Source: Comamonadaceae bacterium
GTDB taxonomy: Bacteria; Pseudomonadota; Gammaproteobacteria; Burkholderiales; Burkholderiaceae_C
Assembly (NCBI GenBank): GCA_947454585.1
Contig: CANGML010000021.1
Span: forward strand, 1 to 14,103
Reading direction: 5' to 3'
DNA length: 14,103 nucleotides
Shown here piece after piece: positions 1-6,928 of this stretch; position 1 is the first letter of the stretch; every line of letters starts with the position of its first letter. A program made the position numbers and the translations under genes. Under the pieces are notes generated by a model. The model had not been told where the DNA came from. It was given only the letters and a program-made list of their open reading frames with translations, and did no database searches.

Positions 1-1
1 C

Positions 2-328
2 AACATCACCGTGGATGACCGCGATGTGTGGGACCCTGTGGGTTTGAAAGACACCATCCATTGCACCGTCGAAGAGCGGGCCCACTTCCAAGCCTTGATC
101 GAGTTGGGCACACACGATGCCTACCGTTTATTTGACCAACCCGAAAAAAGCTACAGCTGGTGGGATTACCGTGAGTTTGCCTTCCGCCGCAACCGCGGTT
201 TACGCATTGACCATATCTTGGTCAGCGACGCGCTGAAGTCGAGGGTCCAAGCCTGCGTGATCGACAAAGCGCCGCGCAAAAACGAACGCCCCAGCGACCA
301 TACGCCCGTGGTGGTCACATTGGGCTAA
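2..328 (+). CDS. xth: Exodeoxyribonuclease III, C-terminal part (5' truncated by window)
   Basis: This is the last 108 codons of an exonuclease III-family DNA repair enzyme (AP endonuclease and 3'-5' exonuclease on double-stranded DNA, cytoplasm). The reading frame is open from base 2, so the start lies outside the window. The first visible residue, Asn in NITVDDRDVWDP, probably is the Asn of the catalytic GDxN motif, whose Gly-Asp would lie just upstream. Later come SYSWWDYRE, with the conserved active-site aromatic region, RIDHILVS, carrying the conserved Asp, and PSDHTPV, carrying the C-terminal Asp-His catalytic pair. The order and spacing match the family, and the protein ends about seven residues after the SDH motif, as is usual. 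The gene converges on ntrC with 13 bases between stop codons; I see no clear terminator there. Family assignment is secure. The symbol is less certain because Burkholderiales often carry two paralogues. Confidence 0.93.
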   Translation, partial: NITVDDRDVWDPVGLKDTIHCTVEERAHFQALIELGTHDAYRLFDQPEKSYSWWDYREFAFRRNRGLRIDHILVSDALKSRVQACVIDKAPRKNERPSDHTPVVVTLG

Positions 329-341
329 GACGCCTCAGGGC

Positions 342-1871
342 TCAGTCGTCGAGCCCAAGTTCCTGAATTTTTCGGGTGATGGTGTTGCGCCCGATGCCCA
401 ACTTTTGTGCCGCCTCGATCCGACGACCACGCGTGTTGACCAAGGCCGTTTGAATCAATCGCGCCTCAAAACGGTTCACCAACACATCCCACACATCGGT
501 GCGTCCAGCCACCAACAAGCTCATGGCTTCGGCCTCTAAGCCTTGCTCCCAATCGGCGCCGGGCATATTCAAGACCACGGGCGCCGCTGCAAGCAGCTCA
601 ACCGGATGGTGCTCCTCGGGCTGATGCACCGTTGGCGTGGCGGCGAGGGCCGATGTGTCTTGCCCCGTATGCGTGGCAGGGTCATGCCCTTCAGAGGCGC
701 CCAGTACTTCAGGCGGCAAATCTTTGGGCTCAATGATTTGCGCAGGTGCCATCACCGTCAACCAATGGCAAATATTTTCGAGCTGGCGCACGTTGCCCGG
801 AAACGTGAAGCCATTGAGCACCCATTGGGCCGAATCAGCGATACGTTTGGATTCCACGCCCAATTGTTGTGCACTCTGCTGCAAAAAGTGGCGCGTCAGT
901 GCGGGGATATCTTCACGTCGCTCCCGCAACGCGGGCAAACGCAGACGAATCACATTGAGACGGTGGAACAAGTCCTCGCGGAACACCCCTTCCTTGACTC
1001 GTTTTTCCAAATCTTGGTGCGTGGCGGCAATGACACGAACGTTGGCTTTGATCGCACTGTGCCCCCCCACGCGGTAGAAATTGCCATCGCTCAGGACCCG
1101 CAGCAAACGCGTCTGCAAGTCAAACGGCATGTCGCCAATTTCATCCAGAAACAAGGTGCCGCCCTCGGCTTGCTCAAAGCGACCGCGGCGCGTGGTTTGC
1201 GCGCCCGTGAAAGCGCCGCGCTCGTGGCCGAACAGCTCGCTTTCTAATAAATCTTTGGGAATCGCGGCGGTGTTGATCGCAACAAATGGTCCTTTGCTGC
1301 CCGCATCGCCGCGCGGGGAATGCTTGTGCAAGGCACGGGCGACCAGCTCTTTGCCTGAGCCGCTCTCGCCAGTGATCATGACCGTGACATTGCTTTGGCT
1401 CAAGCGACCAATGGCACGAAACACGTCTTGCATGGCGGGCGCTTGGCCCAGCATTTCAGGCGTCGCGTCTTGTTGCTCAATTTGCGCTTGCTCGCGTTGG
1501 CTCTCTTCCAAGGCTCGACGAATGAGTTCAACCGCTTTGGGCAAGTCAAACGGTTTGGGCAAATATTCAAATGCCCCGCCTTGAAAAGCCGAGACGGCGC
1601 TGTCCAAATCTGAAAACGCGGTCATGATGATGACCGGCAAGGCGGGCATTCGCTCTTTCACCTTGCCTAACAAATCCAGCCCTGAGCCACCAGGCATACG
1701 GATGTCACTGACGAGTATTTGCGGGCCATCTTCAGGTCCCACCATGTCAAGCGCTTGCAGCACCTCGCGTGGACTGGTGAAGCTGCGTGTGGGCAAGTTC
1801 TCGCGCAACAGCGCTTTCTCCAGCACGAAGCGAATTGACTGGTCGTCATCCACAATCCAAATCGATTTCAT
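342..1871 (-). CDS. ntrC: Nitrogen regulation response regulator NtrC (sigma-54 activator)
   Basis: A 509-residue two-component response regulator that, once phosphorylated by NtrB, oligomerises on enhancer DNA and uses ATP hydrolysis to open sigma-54 RNA polymerase at nitrogen-controlled promoters. Receiver domain about 1-120: acidic cluster D8-D10, phospho-acceptor D56 in LVSDIRMPG, T84 and K106. Central AAA+ domain about 140-385: Walker A GESGSGKE at 168-175, sigma-54 contact loop GAFTGA at 219-224, Walker B LFLDEIG with D243-E244. The C-terminal Fis-type helix-turn-helix occupies about the last 45 residues (TRGRRIEAAQKLGIGRNTI). It is roughly 40 residues longer than the enteric protein; the extra length is an Ala/Pro/His-rich linker at about 390-450. 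The ATG at 1871 starts 40 bases after the ntrB stop, with a purine-rich stretch (AGAAAAGAAAG) upstream. Last gene of the glnA-ntrBC cluster. Confidence 0.97.
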   Translation of the reverse strand: MKSIWIVDDDQSIRFVLEKALLRENLPTRSFTSPREVLQALDMVGPEDGPQILVSDIRMPGGSGLDLLGKVKERMPALPVIIMTAFSDLDSAVSAFQGGAFEYLPKPFDLPKAVELIRRALEESQREQAQIEQQDATPEMLGQAPAMQDVFRAIGRLSQSNVTVMITGESGSGKELVARALHKHSPRGDAGSKGPFVAINTAAIPKDLLESELFGHERGAFTGAQTTRRGRFEQAEGGTLFLDEIGDMPFDLQTRLLRVLSDGNFYRVGGHSAIKANVRVIAATHQDLEKRVKEGVFREDLFHRLNVIRLRLPALRERREDIPALTRHFLQQSAQQLGVESKRIADSAQWVLNGFTFPGNVRQLENICHWLTVMAPAQIIEPKDLPPEVLGASEGHDPATHTGQDTSALAATPTVHQPEEHHPVELLAAAPVVLNMPGADWEQGLEAEAMSLLVAGRTDVWDVLVNRFEARLIQTALVNTRGRRIEAAQKLGIGRNTITRKIQELGLDD

Positions 1872-1911
1872 CTCGCTACTTTCTTTTCTAAGTTAGGGGC
1901 CGCATGAGGCG

Positions 1912-2985
1912 TCAGGCTAACGGGATCAGAATTTTGAAATCTGTACGTCCCGGCAAACTGTCACACTCGATCAAACCATGGTGCTGTTGCACAAACGTTT
2001 GTGCCAAATTCAGCCCCAAGCCCGATCCGCCATCCCGCCCAGACACCAAAGGGAAAAACAACCTGTCTTTGATGTCTTGCGGAATACCTGGCCCGTTGTC
2101 TATGACATGCAATTCCAATGCCAACCGATAGCGTTGTTTGCCGAAAGTGACTTGTCTAGTGATACGGGTGCGCAAAATAATCTCTGCATCGCCCTCGACG
2201 ATGCGATCGGACAAGGCTTGCGCCGCGTTGTGCACGATGTTGAGCACCGCCTGAATCAATTGTTCGCGGTCGCCTCGGAACTCAGGAATGGAGGTGTCAT
2301 AGTCGCGCACCATGCGCAGGCCCTTCGGAAATTCGGCCATGATGAGGCTACGCACGCGCTCGCACACCTCATGGATATTCACATCACCCACCACGTGCGG
2401 GCGACGGTGGGGAGCGAGCAAGCGATCGACCAACAGCTGCAAGCGGTCCGCCTCATGGATGATGACTTGGGTGTACTCAATCAGGTCCCGACTCACCACT
2501 TCCATTTGCAGCAATTGCGCCGCCCCGCGAATACCCCCCAGCGGGTTTTTGATCTCATGCGCTAAGTTACGGATCAGCTCCTTATTGGCTTGGGCTTGGT
2601 CAATCAGACGTGATTCACGGTCTTGGCGCGTTTGCTGTTCCAAAGGCAGCAACTCAACCAAAACCTCGCCTAGCACATCCGTAGGCGCCACGATGACGTG
2701 AACAGGCAAGGGGTCTTGTGAAGGACGGCGCAAATGCGCGTCATAGCGCAGCGTGGCAAAGGCGTTGCTGTGCGCGCCCTGCATGGCATTTTCAAAGGCT
2801 TGCGTTTCAGTGAAGTAGCTCGACAAGGGCGAACCCTGAATCGCCCGACGCGGCAAGCCCATCACGTCCTCCAGCGCAGCGTTCGCAAAGACCACCTCAC
2901 CATCGATACGAACGACGGTGACCAAAGTAGCCAACAGATCAAAGGCTTCTGCGTAGCGACGAGGTGATGCGTTATCAGACGTCAT
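1912..2985 (-). CDS. ntrB: Nitrogen regulation sensor histidine kinase NtrB
   Basis: A 357-residue cytoplasmic histidine kinase/phosphatase that controls NtrC; in this family the PII protein switches it between kinase and phosphatase states. An N-terminal PAS domain spans about 10-110 (EVVFANAALEDVMGLPRRAI). The dimerisation/phosphotransfer helix carries H143 in LAHEIKNPLGGIRGAA, the typical NtrB H-box. The ATPase domain has the N-box with N253 (VLNIVHNAAQAL), G1 box VIDNGPGIP around D296, and G2 box GGSGLGL at 319-325. There is no membrane segment, as expected. Its ATG overlaps the stop of the upstream small exported-protein gene in an ATGA arrangement (2982-2985), implying translational coupling. 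It is followed after 40 bases by ntrC. Length and domain order match the family. Confidence 0.97.
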   Translation of the reverse strand: MTSDNASPRRYAEAFDLLATLVTVVRIDGEVVFANAALEDVMGLPRRAIQGSPLSSYFTETQAFENAMQGAHSNAFATLRYDAHLRRPSQDPLPVHVIVAPTDVLGEVLVELLPLEQQTRQDRESRLIDQAQANKELIRNLAHEIKNPLGGIRGAAQLLQMEVVSRDLIEYTQVIIHEADRLQLLVDRLLAPHRRPHVVGDVNIHEVCERVRSLIMAEFPKGLRMVRDYDTSIPEFRGDREQLIQAVLNIVHNAAQALSDRIVEGDAEIILRTRITRQVTFGKQRYRLALELHVIDNGPGIPQDIKDRLFFPLVSGRDGGSGLGLNLAQTFVQQHHGLIECDSLPGRTDFKILIPLA

Positions 2986-3494
2986 GGTTTAGCTTCCATG
3001 GGTGAAGAGACAGACAAGCGCGCTATTTCGCGCTGCAAACCCGCGATATCGGCCTCGTTGCGTTGCAAAGCACTGCGCAACTCAGCCACGCGACGTTGGT
3101 ATTTTTCGGGCTGACGGTGTTCATCGGCGCGTCGTTCCGGCGCGCCACCTTGCCATTCCTGCAGGAGCTCGGCCTGTTGTCGTTGAGCCCGTTGTAATTC
3201 GGCATACAACACCGCATGGGCTTGGGCATCCCGCTGGCGTTGCTCTGCGTTCTCCACTTTCACACCACTCGCCCCGGGACTCGCCGCCCCCGCCTGCATG
3301 CCCTGAGTCCGGGTGCCTTCAATCACGGTGACACTGCCACCGCTCAATGCTTTGCAATTGGCGCTGGGCTCTGGGAAATTGGTATAGACGTTGCCACACC
3401 GGTAAATACGCTGGGGCTCACCGGTGGCGCCCACAGGCCAAACCAGACAGTTCAGGCCGACGCCAGCTAACAAGTAGTAAAGGATGGGACGCAT
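2982..3494 (-). CDS. Small exported DUF4124-like protein with C-terminal coiled coil
   Basis: A 170-residue protein of unknown function, encoded between glnA and ntrB. The ATG at 3494 was chosen because it gives a signal peptide (MRPILYYLLAGVGLNCLVWP, likely cut near VGA at 21-23); the frame stays open 41 codons further upstream, but that part runs through the glnA terminator. Residues 28-60 (IYRCGNVYTNFPEPSANCKAL, with Cys33 and Cys47) resemble the short DUF4124 periplasmic domain; the two cysteines could form a disulphide. Residues 82-162 are rich in Gln, Arg, Glu, Ala and Leu, with heptad-like spacing, and should form a coiled coil. No good ribosome-binding site is seen ahead of the start. 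Its stop overlaps the ntrB start by ATGA. Context suggests co-expression with nitrogen control; a sensory or envelope role is only a guess. Confidence 0.82.
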   Translation of the reverse strand: MRPILYYLLAGVGLNCLVWPVGATGEPQRIYRCGNVYTNFPEPSANCKALSGGSVTVIEGTRTQGMQAGAASPGASGVKVENAEQRQRDAQAHAVLYAELQRAQRQQAELLQEWQGGAPERRADEHRQPEKYQRRVAELRSALQRNEADIAGLQREIARLSVSSPMEAKP

Positions 3495-3510
3495 GACAAA
3501 GTGTGGGTTG

Positions 3511-3541
3511 AAACAAAAAAGGACGGCTTGCGCCGTCCTTT
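3511..3541 (-). terminator. Intrinsic terminator after glnA
   Basis: Read on the minus strand, a perfect 7-bp GC-rich stem (GGACGGC / GCCGTCC), extended by three A-T pairs, with a 4-base GCAA loop, is followed by TTTTTTGTTT. It begins 23 bases after the glnA stop. This is a textbook rho-independent terminator. Only 16 bases separate the end of the T-tract from the start codon of the next gene, so it acts as an attenuator inside the glnA-ntrBC cluster rather than as a clean operon boundary. Confidence 0.92.
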
Positions 3542-3564
3542 GATTGCACTTGCGTTGCAAAAAA

Positions 3565-4980
3565 TTACAGCGAGTAGTACATGTCGTATTCGACAGGTGA
3601 CACTTCCATACGACCACGGGTCACTTCTTGCATCTTCAAGTCAATGTAAGAGTCAATCCATGAGTCAGTGAACACGCCACCTTTGGTCAAGAAGGCGCGG
3701 TCTTTGTCGAGGGCTTCCAAAGCTTGGTCCAAGCTAGAGCAAACGGTAGGGACCAATTTGTCTTCCTCAGGTGGGAGGTGGTACAAGTCTTTGGTCGCGG
3801 CCTCGCCGGGGTGAATTTTGTTTTCCACGCCATCCAAGCCGGCCATCAACAAGGCAGCAAAGCCGAGGTAAGGGTTGCACATAGGATCTGGGAAGCGAGC
3901 CTCCACACGGCGGCCTTTGTCAGATGCGACGTTAGGAATACGGATCGAAGCAGAGCGGTTTTTGGCGGAGTAAGCCAATTTCACGGGGGCTTCAAAACCT
4001 GGCACCAAACGGCGATAGCTGTTGGTGCTGGGGTTGGTGATCGCATTCAAAGCACGGGCATGCTTGATCACACCACCGATGTAGAACAAAGCAAACTCAG
4101 ACAAGCCAGCGTAGCCGTTACCTGCAAACAGGTTCTTGCCATCTTTCCAAACCGATTGGTGCACGTGCATGCCTGAACCGTTGTCGCCCGAATAAGGCTT
4201 GGGCATGAAGGTCGCGGTTTTGCCGTAAGCATTGGCCACGTTGTGGATCACGTACTTTTGCAACAACGTCCAGTCAGCGCGCTCAACCAAGGTAGAAAAC
4301 TTGGTACCGATTTCGCATTGACCTGCGCCAGCCACTTCGTGGTGGTGCACTTCAACGGGGATGCCCACGGACTCGAGCAACAAGCACATTTCGCTGCGCA
4401 TGTCATGTGTGCTGTCAACGGGAGGCACGGGGAAGTAGCCACCCTTGACGCGAGGACGGTGACCACGGTTGCCGCCTTCGATCTTCTCGCCGCTGTTCCA
4501 TGGGGCTTCGTATTCGTTGATGGAATAGAAAGAATGGTTGGGTTCAGTACTCCAACGCACTTCGTCAAACAAGAAGAATTCTGGTTCTGGACCGAAATAA
4601 GCGGTGTCGCCCATGCCAGACTGCTTGAGGTAGCTTTCCGCGCGCTTGGCGATGGAACGTGGGTCACGCTCGTAAGCTTTGCCGTCGGTGGGTTCGATCA
4701 CGTCACAAATCAACACCAAGGTGATTTCTTCGAAGAAGGGGTCGATCAAGGCGCTGTTGGGATCGGGCATCAACAACATGTCAGAGGCTTCAATGCCCTT
4801 CCAGCCAGCAATAGAAGAACCGTCAAACGCTTGGCCTTCTTCGAACTTGCTCTCGTCAAACTGGGACACGGGCGCAGTGATGTGCTGCCACTTGCCACGG
4901 GTATCGGTGAAACGGAAGTCAACGAATTTCACTTCGTTCTCTTTCACCATTTTCATTACGTCTGCGACGGTCTTGGCCAT
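3565..4980 (-). CDS. glnA: Type I glutamine synthetase
   Basis: A 471-residue glutamine synthetase (glutamate + NH4+ + ATP to glutamine), forming a cytoplasmic dodecamer and the main entry of ammonium into metabolism. It starts [12 protein letters not shown] at the ATG at 4980; a TTG one codon upstream is ignored because AGGAG lies 6 bases before the ATG. Family signatures are all present: FDGSSIAGW (52-60), the metal-binding [10 protein letters not shown] (130-139), [14 protein letters not shown] (212-225), GSGMHVHQS (268-276), [17 protein letters not shown] (316-332) and NRSASIRIP (341-349). [10 protein letters not shown] contains Y400, aligned with the tyrosine adenylylated by GlnE, so post-translational control of the GSI-beta type is expected. 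Transcription probably comes from the sigma-54 promoter at 5034-5049 under NtrC control. A terminator follows, then the ntrBC genes. Confidence 0.99.
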   Translation of the reverse strand: MAKTVADVMKMVKENEVKFVDFRFTDTRGKWQHITAPVSQFDESKFEEGQAFDGSSIAGWKGIEASDMLLMPDPNSALIDPFFEEITLVLICDVIEPTDGKAYERDPRSIAKRAESYLKQSGMGDTAYFGPEPEFFLFDEVRWSTEPNHSFYSINEYEAPWNSGEKIEGGNRGHRPRVKGGYFPVPPVDSTHDMRSEMCLLLESVGIPVEVHHHEVAGAGQCEIGTKFSTLVERADWTLLQKYVIHNVANAYGKTATFMPKPYSGDNGSGMHVHQSVWKDGKNLFAGNGYAGLSEFALFYIGGVIKHARALNAITNPSTNSYRRLVPGFEAPVKLAYSAKNRSASIRIPNVASDKGRRVEARFPDPMCNPYLGFAALLMAGLDGVENKIHPGEAATKDLYHLPPEEDKLVPTVCSSLDQALEALDKDRAFLTKGGVFTDSWIDSYIDLKMQEVTRGRMEVSPVEYDMYYSL

Positions 4981-4986
4981 CAAGTT

Positions 4987-4991
4987 CTCCT
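4987..4991 (-). promoter_or_regulatory. glnA ribosome-binding site
   Basis: AGGAG on the minus strand, 6 bases before the ATG at 4980. It decides between this ATG and an adjacent upstream in-frame TTG codon (4981-4983), which would be too close to the Shine-Dalgarno sequence. Confidence 0.85.
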
Positions 4992-5033
4992 GCTAGGGTA
5001 GGTTGGATTAAAAAGTGTTTCGAGGTCAGAGAA

Positions 5034-5049
5034 TGCAGTTTCTATGCCA
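5034..5049 (-). promoter_or_regulatory. Sigma-54 (-24/-12) promoter of glnA
   Basis: The minus strand reads TGGCATAGAAACTGCA, against the consensus TGGCAC-N5-TTGCA. The invariant GG (5048-5047) and GC (5036-5035) are exactly 10 bases apart, as sigma-54 requires. Initiation would fall near 5023, giving a leader of about 42 bases that contains the glnA ribosome-binding site. The presence of NtrC, the cognate activator, in the same cluster and NtrC-like dyads upstream strongly supports it. No convincing sigma-70 promoter was found in the same leader. Confidence 0.88.
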
Positions 5050-5100
5050 GCGCTATGGCTACGTAGCGACCCACCCGTCTGACCGTCAAGGGTGGTATTT

Positions 5101-5117
5101 TGCACCGACTTTGCGCC
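5101..5117. promoter_or_regulatory. Weak NtrC-like dyad
   Basis: Plus-strand TGCACCG-ACT-TTGCGCC matches the NtrC dyad TGCACCA-N3-TGGTGCA at 10 of 14 positions, with the first half-site nearly perfect. It is centred about 86 bases upstream of the predicted glnA start. It could be a lower-affinity site; weak on its own. Confidence 0.35.
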
Positions 5118-5166
5118 AAATGAGGGGTGTAAGGGGCATCCCTCTGGAGAAAATGACAAAACCGCG

Positions 5167-5183
5167 TCGTCCATCTTGGTGCA
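5167..5183. promoter_or_regulatory. NtrC-like enhancer dyad, distal pair member 1
   Basis: One half-site is perfect (TGGTGCA, 5177-5183) and the other (TCGTCCA, 5167-5173) matches at 4 of 7 positions. Its centre at 5175 lies about 152 bases upstream of the predicted glnA start. It shares the 28-bp palindrome with the better dyad centred at 5196. The 21-base spacing between centres is two helical turns, placing both on the same face of the DNA. Confidence 0.5.
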
Positions 5184-5199
5184 AGCTTGCACCAAGATG
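5172..5199. repeat. Perfect 28-bp palindrome between cinA-like gene and glnA
   Basis: Both 14-base arms (5172-5185 and 5186-5199) are exact reverse complements with no spacer; the centre is AAGCTT. The arms contain TTGGTGC and GCACCAA, the inner halves of two overlapping NtrC-like dyads. It lies 12 bases beyond the stop of the cinA-like gene, so as RNA it would fold a strong hairpin. On the minus strand, however, the nearest T-run is a short TTTT about 10 bases further on, so it is not a canonical terminator. An operator role is preferred; a dual role as a 3'-end stabilising or rho-assisted hairpin is possible. Confidence 0.9.
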
Positions 5200-5204
5200 A
5201 TGCA
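5188..5204. promoter_or_regulatory. NtrC enhancer dyad upstream of glnA (best match)
   Basis: The plus strand reads TGCACCA-AGA-TGATGCA, differing from the NtrC consensus dyad TGCACCA-N3-TGGTGCA at a single base. Centre 5196, about 173 bases upstream of the predicted sigma-54 start site. This is further than the enteric glnA sites but well inside the range at which NtrC works through DNA looping. It overlaps one arm of the 28-bp palindrome. Confidence 0.68.
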
Positions 5205-5210
5205 TATATT

Positions 5211-6059
5211 TTAACGCACCAATTCAGGGCCAAACTTCAGGCCAAAGGCTTTTAATCCGTCCAGCATGGCCAGATAGGCTTGCGCCACTTTTTCTGGCGC
5301 GCCTTTGACGCCTAGCTCAATGTGACGGCCATGCTCAGGGTGATCCACGCTCGGCAGACTGAAGACTTTCACGCCGGCGTGCTCGCGCTCCAAGGTTTCC
5401 ATCAAGGGCGTCAAGGTGGCTTCCATCGAACCGTAAATGATGATGGACTTTTCTAGCCATGCCTGGCTCTGAAACAAGTGCGTGTAGTGGGTATCGAGGA
5501 CCCACGCCATCATGGGCCAAGCCATCACGGGGAACCCCGGCACAAAGTGCACGGCACCGCCGCCCTTGCCGTGGCAAGTAAAACCAGGAATCTTGTTGTA
5601 CGGGTTCGGAATGATGCGGGCACCCACGGGAAACACCCCCATGTTGAGTCGGTGCACATTGTCGGGATGCTGCGGCTCGTACACCAAGCCTTGCTCTTTG
5701 GCCGTGTCTTGCATGCGCTCACGAATCAAGGCGTCGGCTTGTGGATGCAAGACGATGTCCACCCCCAAGGCCTTTCCCGCGCATTGACGGGTGTGGTCGT
5801 CCGGCGTCGCGCCAATGCCACCACAAGAAAACACCAAGCTGTTGCTGGCAAAAGCGCGCTCTAAGGTGCGTGTGATGCGTTCGGGCGAATCGCCCACATA
5901 GTCAGCCCAATCGAGGGACAAACCACGCGCCGATAAAAGCTCAATCATCTTGGGCATGTGTTTGTCGGCGCGTTTGCCAGACAAGATTTCGTCACCGACG
6001 ATGATCAGGCCAATCTCGGGCCTGGCTTCAGAGGCTAGGGGGTGCTGTGTTTGTGTCAT
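5211..6059 (-). CDS. CinA N-domain protein (molybdopterin-binding/COG1058 type)
   Basis: A 282-residue cytoplasmic protein of the CinA N-terminal family, usually labelled competence/damage-inducible protein A. The MoaB/MogA-like fold is marked by IIVGDEILSGKRADKHMPKM (19-38) and the phosphate-binding-type loop GGIGATPDDHT (80-90), followed by NPYNKIPGF and VPGFPVMAWPMM. The nicotinamide-nucleotide amidase (PncC) domain that follows in full-length CinA is absent, so pyridine-nucleotide recycling by deamidation is not expected. The remaining C-terminal 110 residues belong to the COG1058 stand-alone type. Its start (ATG 6059) overlaps the end of the EI24 gene by 32 bases, implying coupled translation. 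The true substrate is unknown, and a role in competence should not be inferred from the name. Confidence 0.88.
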   Translation of the reverse strand: MTQTQHPLASEARPEIGLIIVGDEILSGKRADKHMPKMIELLSARGLSLDWADYVGDSPERITRTLERAFASNSLVFSCGGIGATPDDHTRQCAGKALGVDIVLHPQADALIRERMQDTAKEQGLVYEPQHPDNVHRLNMGVFPVGARIIPNPYNKIPGFTCHGKGGGAVHFVPGFPVMAWPMMAWVLDTHYTHLFQSQAWLEKSIIIYGSMEATLTPLMETLEREHAGVKVFSLPSVDHPEHGRHIELGVKGAPEKVAQAYLAMLDGLKAFGLKFGPELVR

Positions 6060-6906
6060 CCGCAGATGCTACCGCGGGCAACGGCACCGAGGCGCCCATG
6101 ACCACAGTGTCCGACTCCGCCCGCAGGGCTTCCAAGGCACCCAGGCTGTAGTGGGTAAACCACAAAGATGTGAAAGCAAAGACCAAGGCATAAATCCAAA
6201 TAGCCAAAGGGATCAACAACAAAAACGCTGCTGCGAACAACGCACCCGATGCCCAGACCAAGCTAGGCAAAGCGCCCAAATAGCCCGTCAACACCCCAAT
6301 GCACAGCAACCAACCCCGATGTTGTCGCCCAATCGCCATCCGTTCCTCTCGGCTGGCATGGGATAGCAAAGCATCAAACACCATCACGCGATAACTCAGC
6401 CAACCCCAAATCAGGGGAGGCAGCACAAACATCAAGGGCGGGACAGCCCACAACGGCAAAGAGATCAGCATGGCCAACACCGCAGCCACCGTGGAGCCTA
6501 GTGTCCACACCAAGCTGGTCACTGCCGAGCCGCCCCGTTTGAGTGACAAATGGGCAAAGCGCCGGTGCACCACCAAATCCACCAAAGCAGGCGTCATCAT
6601 CAAGGACACCGCCAACAGCGAGACCACGACCAAGACGGGGGTGATGGCAAAAATCACCACCAGTTGCACCATCACGCCCTGAAAATCGCCCGCACCATGG
6701 GACTGCAACCAATCCATCATGCTTTGCAGGACTTGCCAAGAATTGAGCATCTCGCGCACCCAATCTTGGGTGGCCGACCAATAAAAATAGCCCCAACTCA
6801 CCGACAGCACCAGCAACATCGCCAGCGGTAGCAGTGAAAGGGCCATCACGCGCGGCATCAGGCAATAAGCCAGGGCACGCCAAAAAGAATCCAAAAACAA
6901 TCGCAT
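6028..6906 (-). CDS. EI24-domain integral membrane protein
   Basis: A 292-residue inner-membrane protein of the EI24/CysZ-like family, common in Burkholderiales and without an established function in this branch. Hydrophobic segments are seen at about 17-40, 78-107, 129-150, 153-172, 199-215 and 221-252, separated by short basic loops such as VVHRRFAHLSLKRGG (112-126) and SHASREERMAIGRQHRG (182-198). The conserved family region is around WGWLSYRVMVFDALLSHAS. The last 35 residues are a polar, probably cytoplasmic tail, overlapping the start of the cinA-like gene. It begins 22 bases after the sterol desaturase gene, so it is probably in the same transcript. CysZ relatives move sulphate, but nothing here links the protein to sulphur metabolism. 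Confidence 0.85.
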   Translation of the reverse strand: MRLFLDSFWRALAYCLMPRVMALSLLPLAMLLVLSVSWGYFYWSATQDWVREMLNSWQVLQSMMDWLQSHGAGDFQGVMVQLVVIFAITPVLVVVSLLAVSLMMTPALVDLVVHRRFAHLSLKRGGSAVTSLVWTLGSTVAAVLAMLISLPLWAVPPLMFVLPPLIWGWLSYRVMVFDALLSHASREERMAIGRQHRGWLLCIGVLTGYLGALPSLVWASGALFAAAFLLLIPLAIWIYALVFAFTSLWFTHYSLGALEALRAESDTVVMGASVPLPAVASADDTNTAPPSL

Positions 6907-6928
6907 GCCAAAAGCATACCCCAGCGTT

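Noticed and set aside
543..1247. Long plus-strand reading frame (234 codons) opposite ntrC
   Set aside because: It is antisense to the well-conserved AAA+ and linker coding region of ntrC and its translation has no recognisable domain; it is a shadow of codon bias.
3495..3617. Upstream 41-codon extension of the small exported protein into the glnA 3' end
   Set aside because: It would translate through the terminator hairpin and bury the signal peptide internally; the ATG at 3494 gives a sensible N-terminus.
4243..5001. 252-codon plus-strand frame opposite glnA
   Set aside because: It lies fully antisense to glnA, with composition typical of reversed GC-rich codons and no family resemblance.
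5061..5091. TTGACG on the minus strand as a sigma-70 -35 box for glnA
   Set aside because: At 17-18 bases downstream there is only CTACGT/TACGTA, a poor -10 match; not enough for a second promoter.
5101..5118. Second possible sigma-54 element on the minus strand (TGGCGC ... GTGCA)
   Set aside because: The GG and GC pairs are 12 bases apart instead of 10, which sigma-54 does not tolerate; the element at 5034-5049 has exact spacing.
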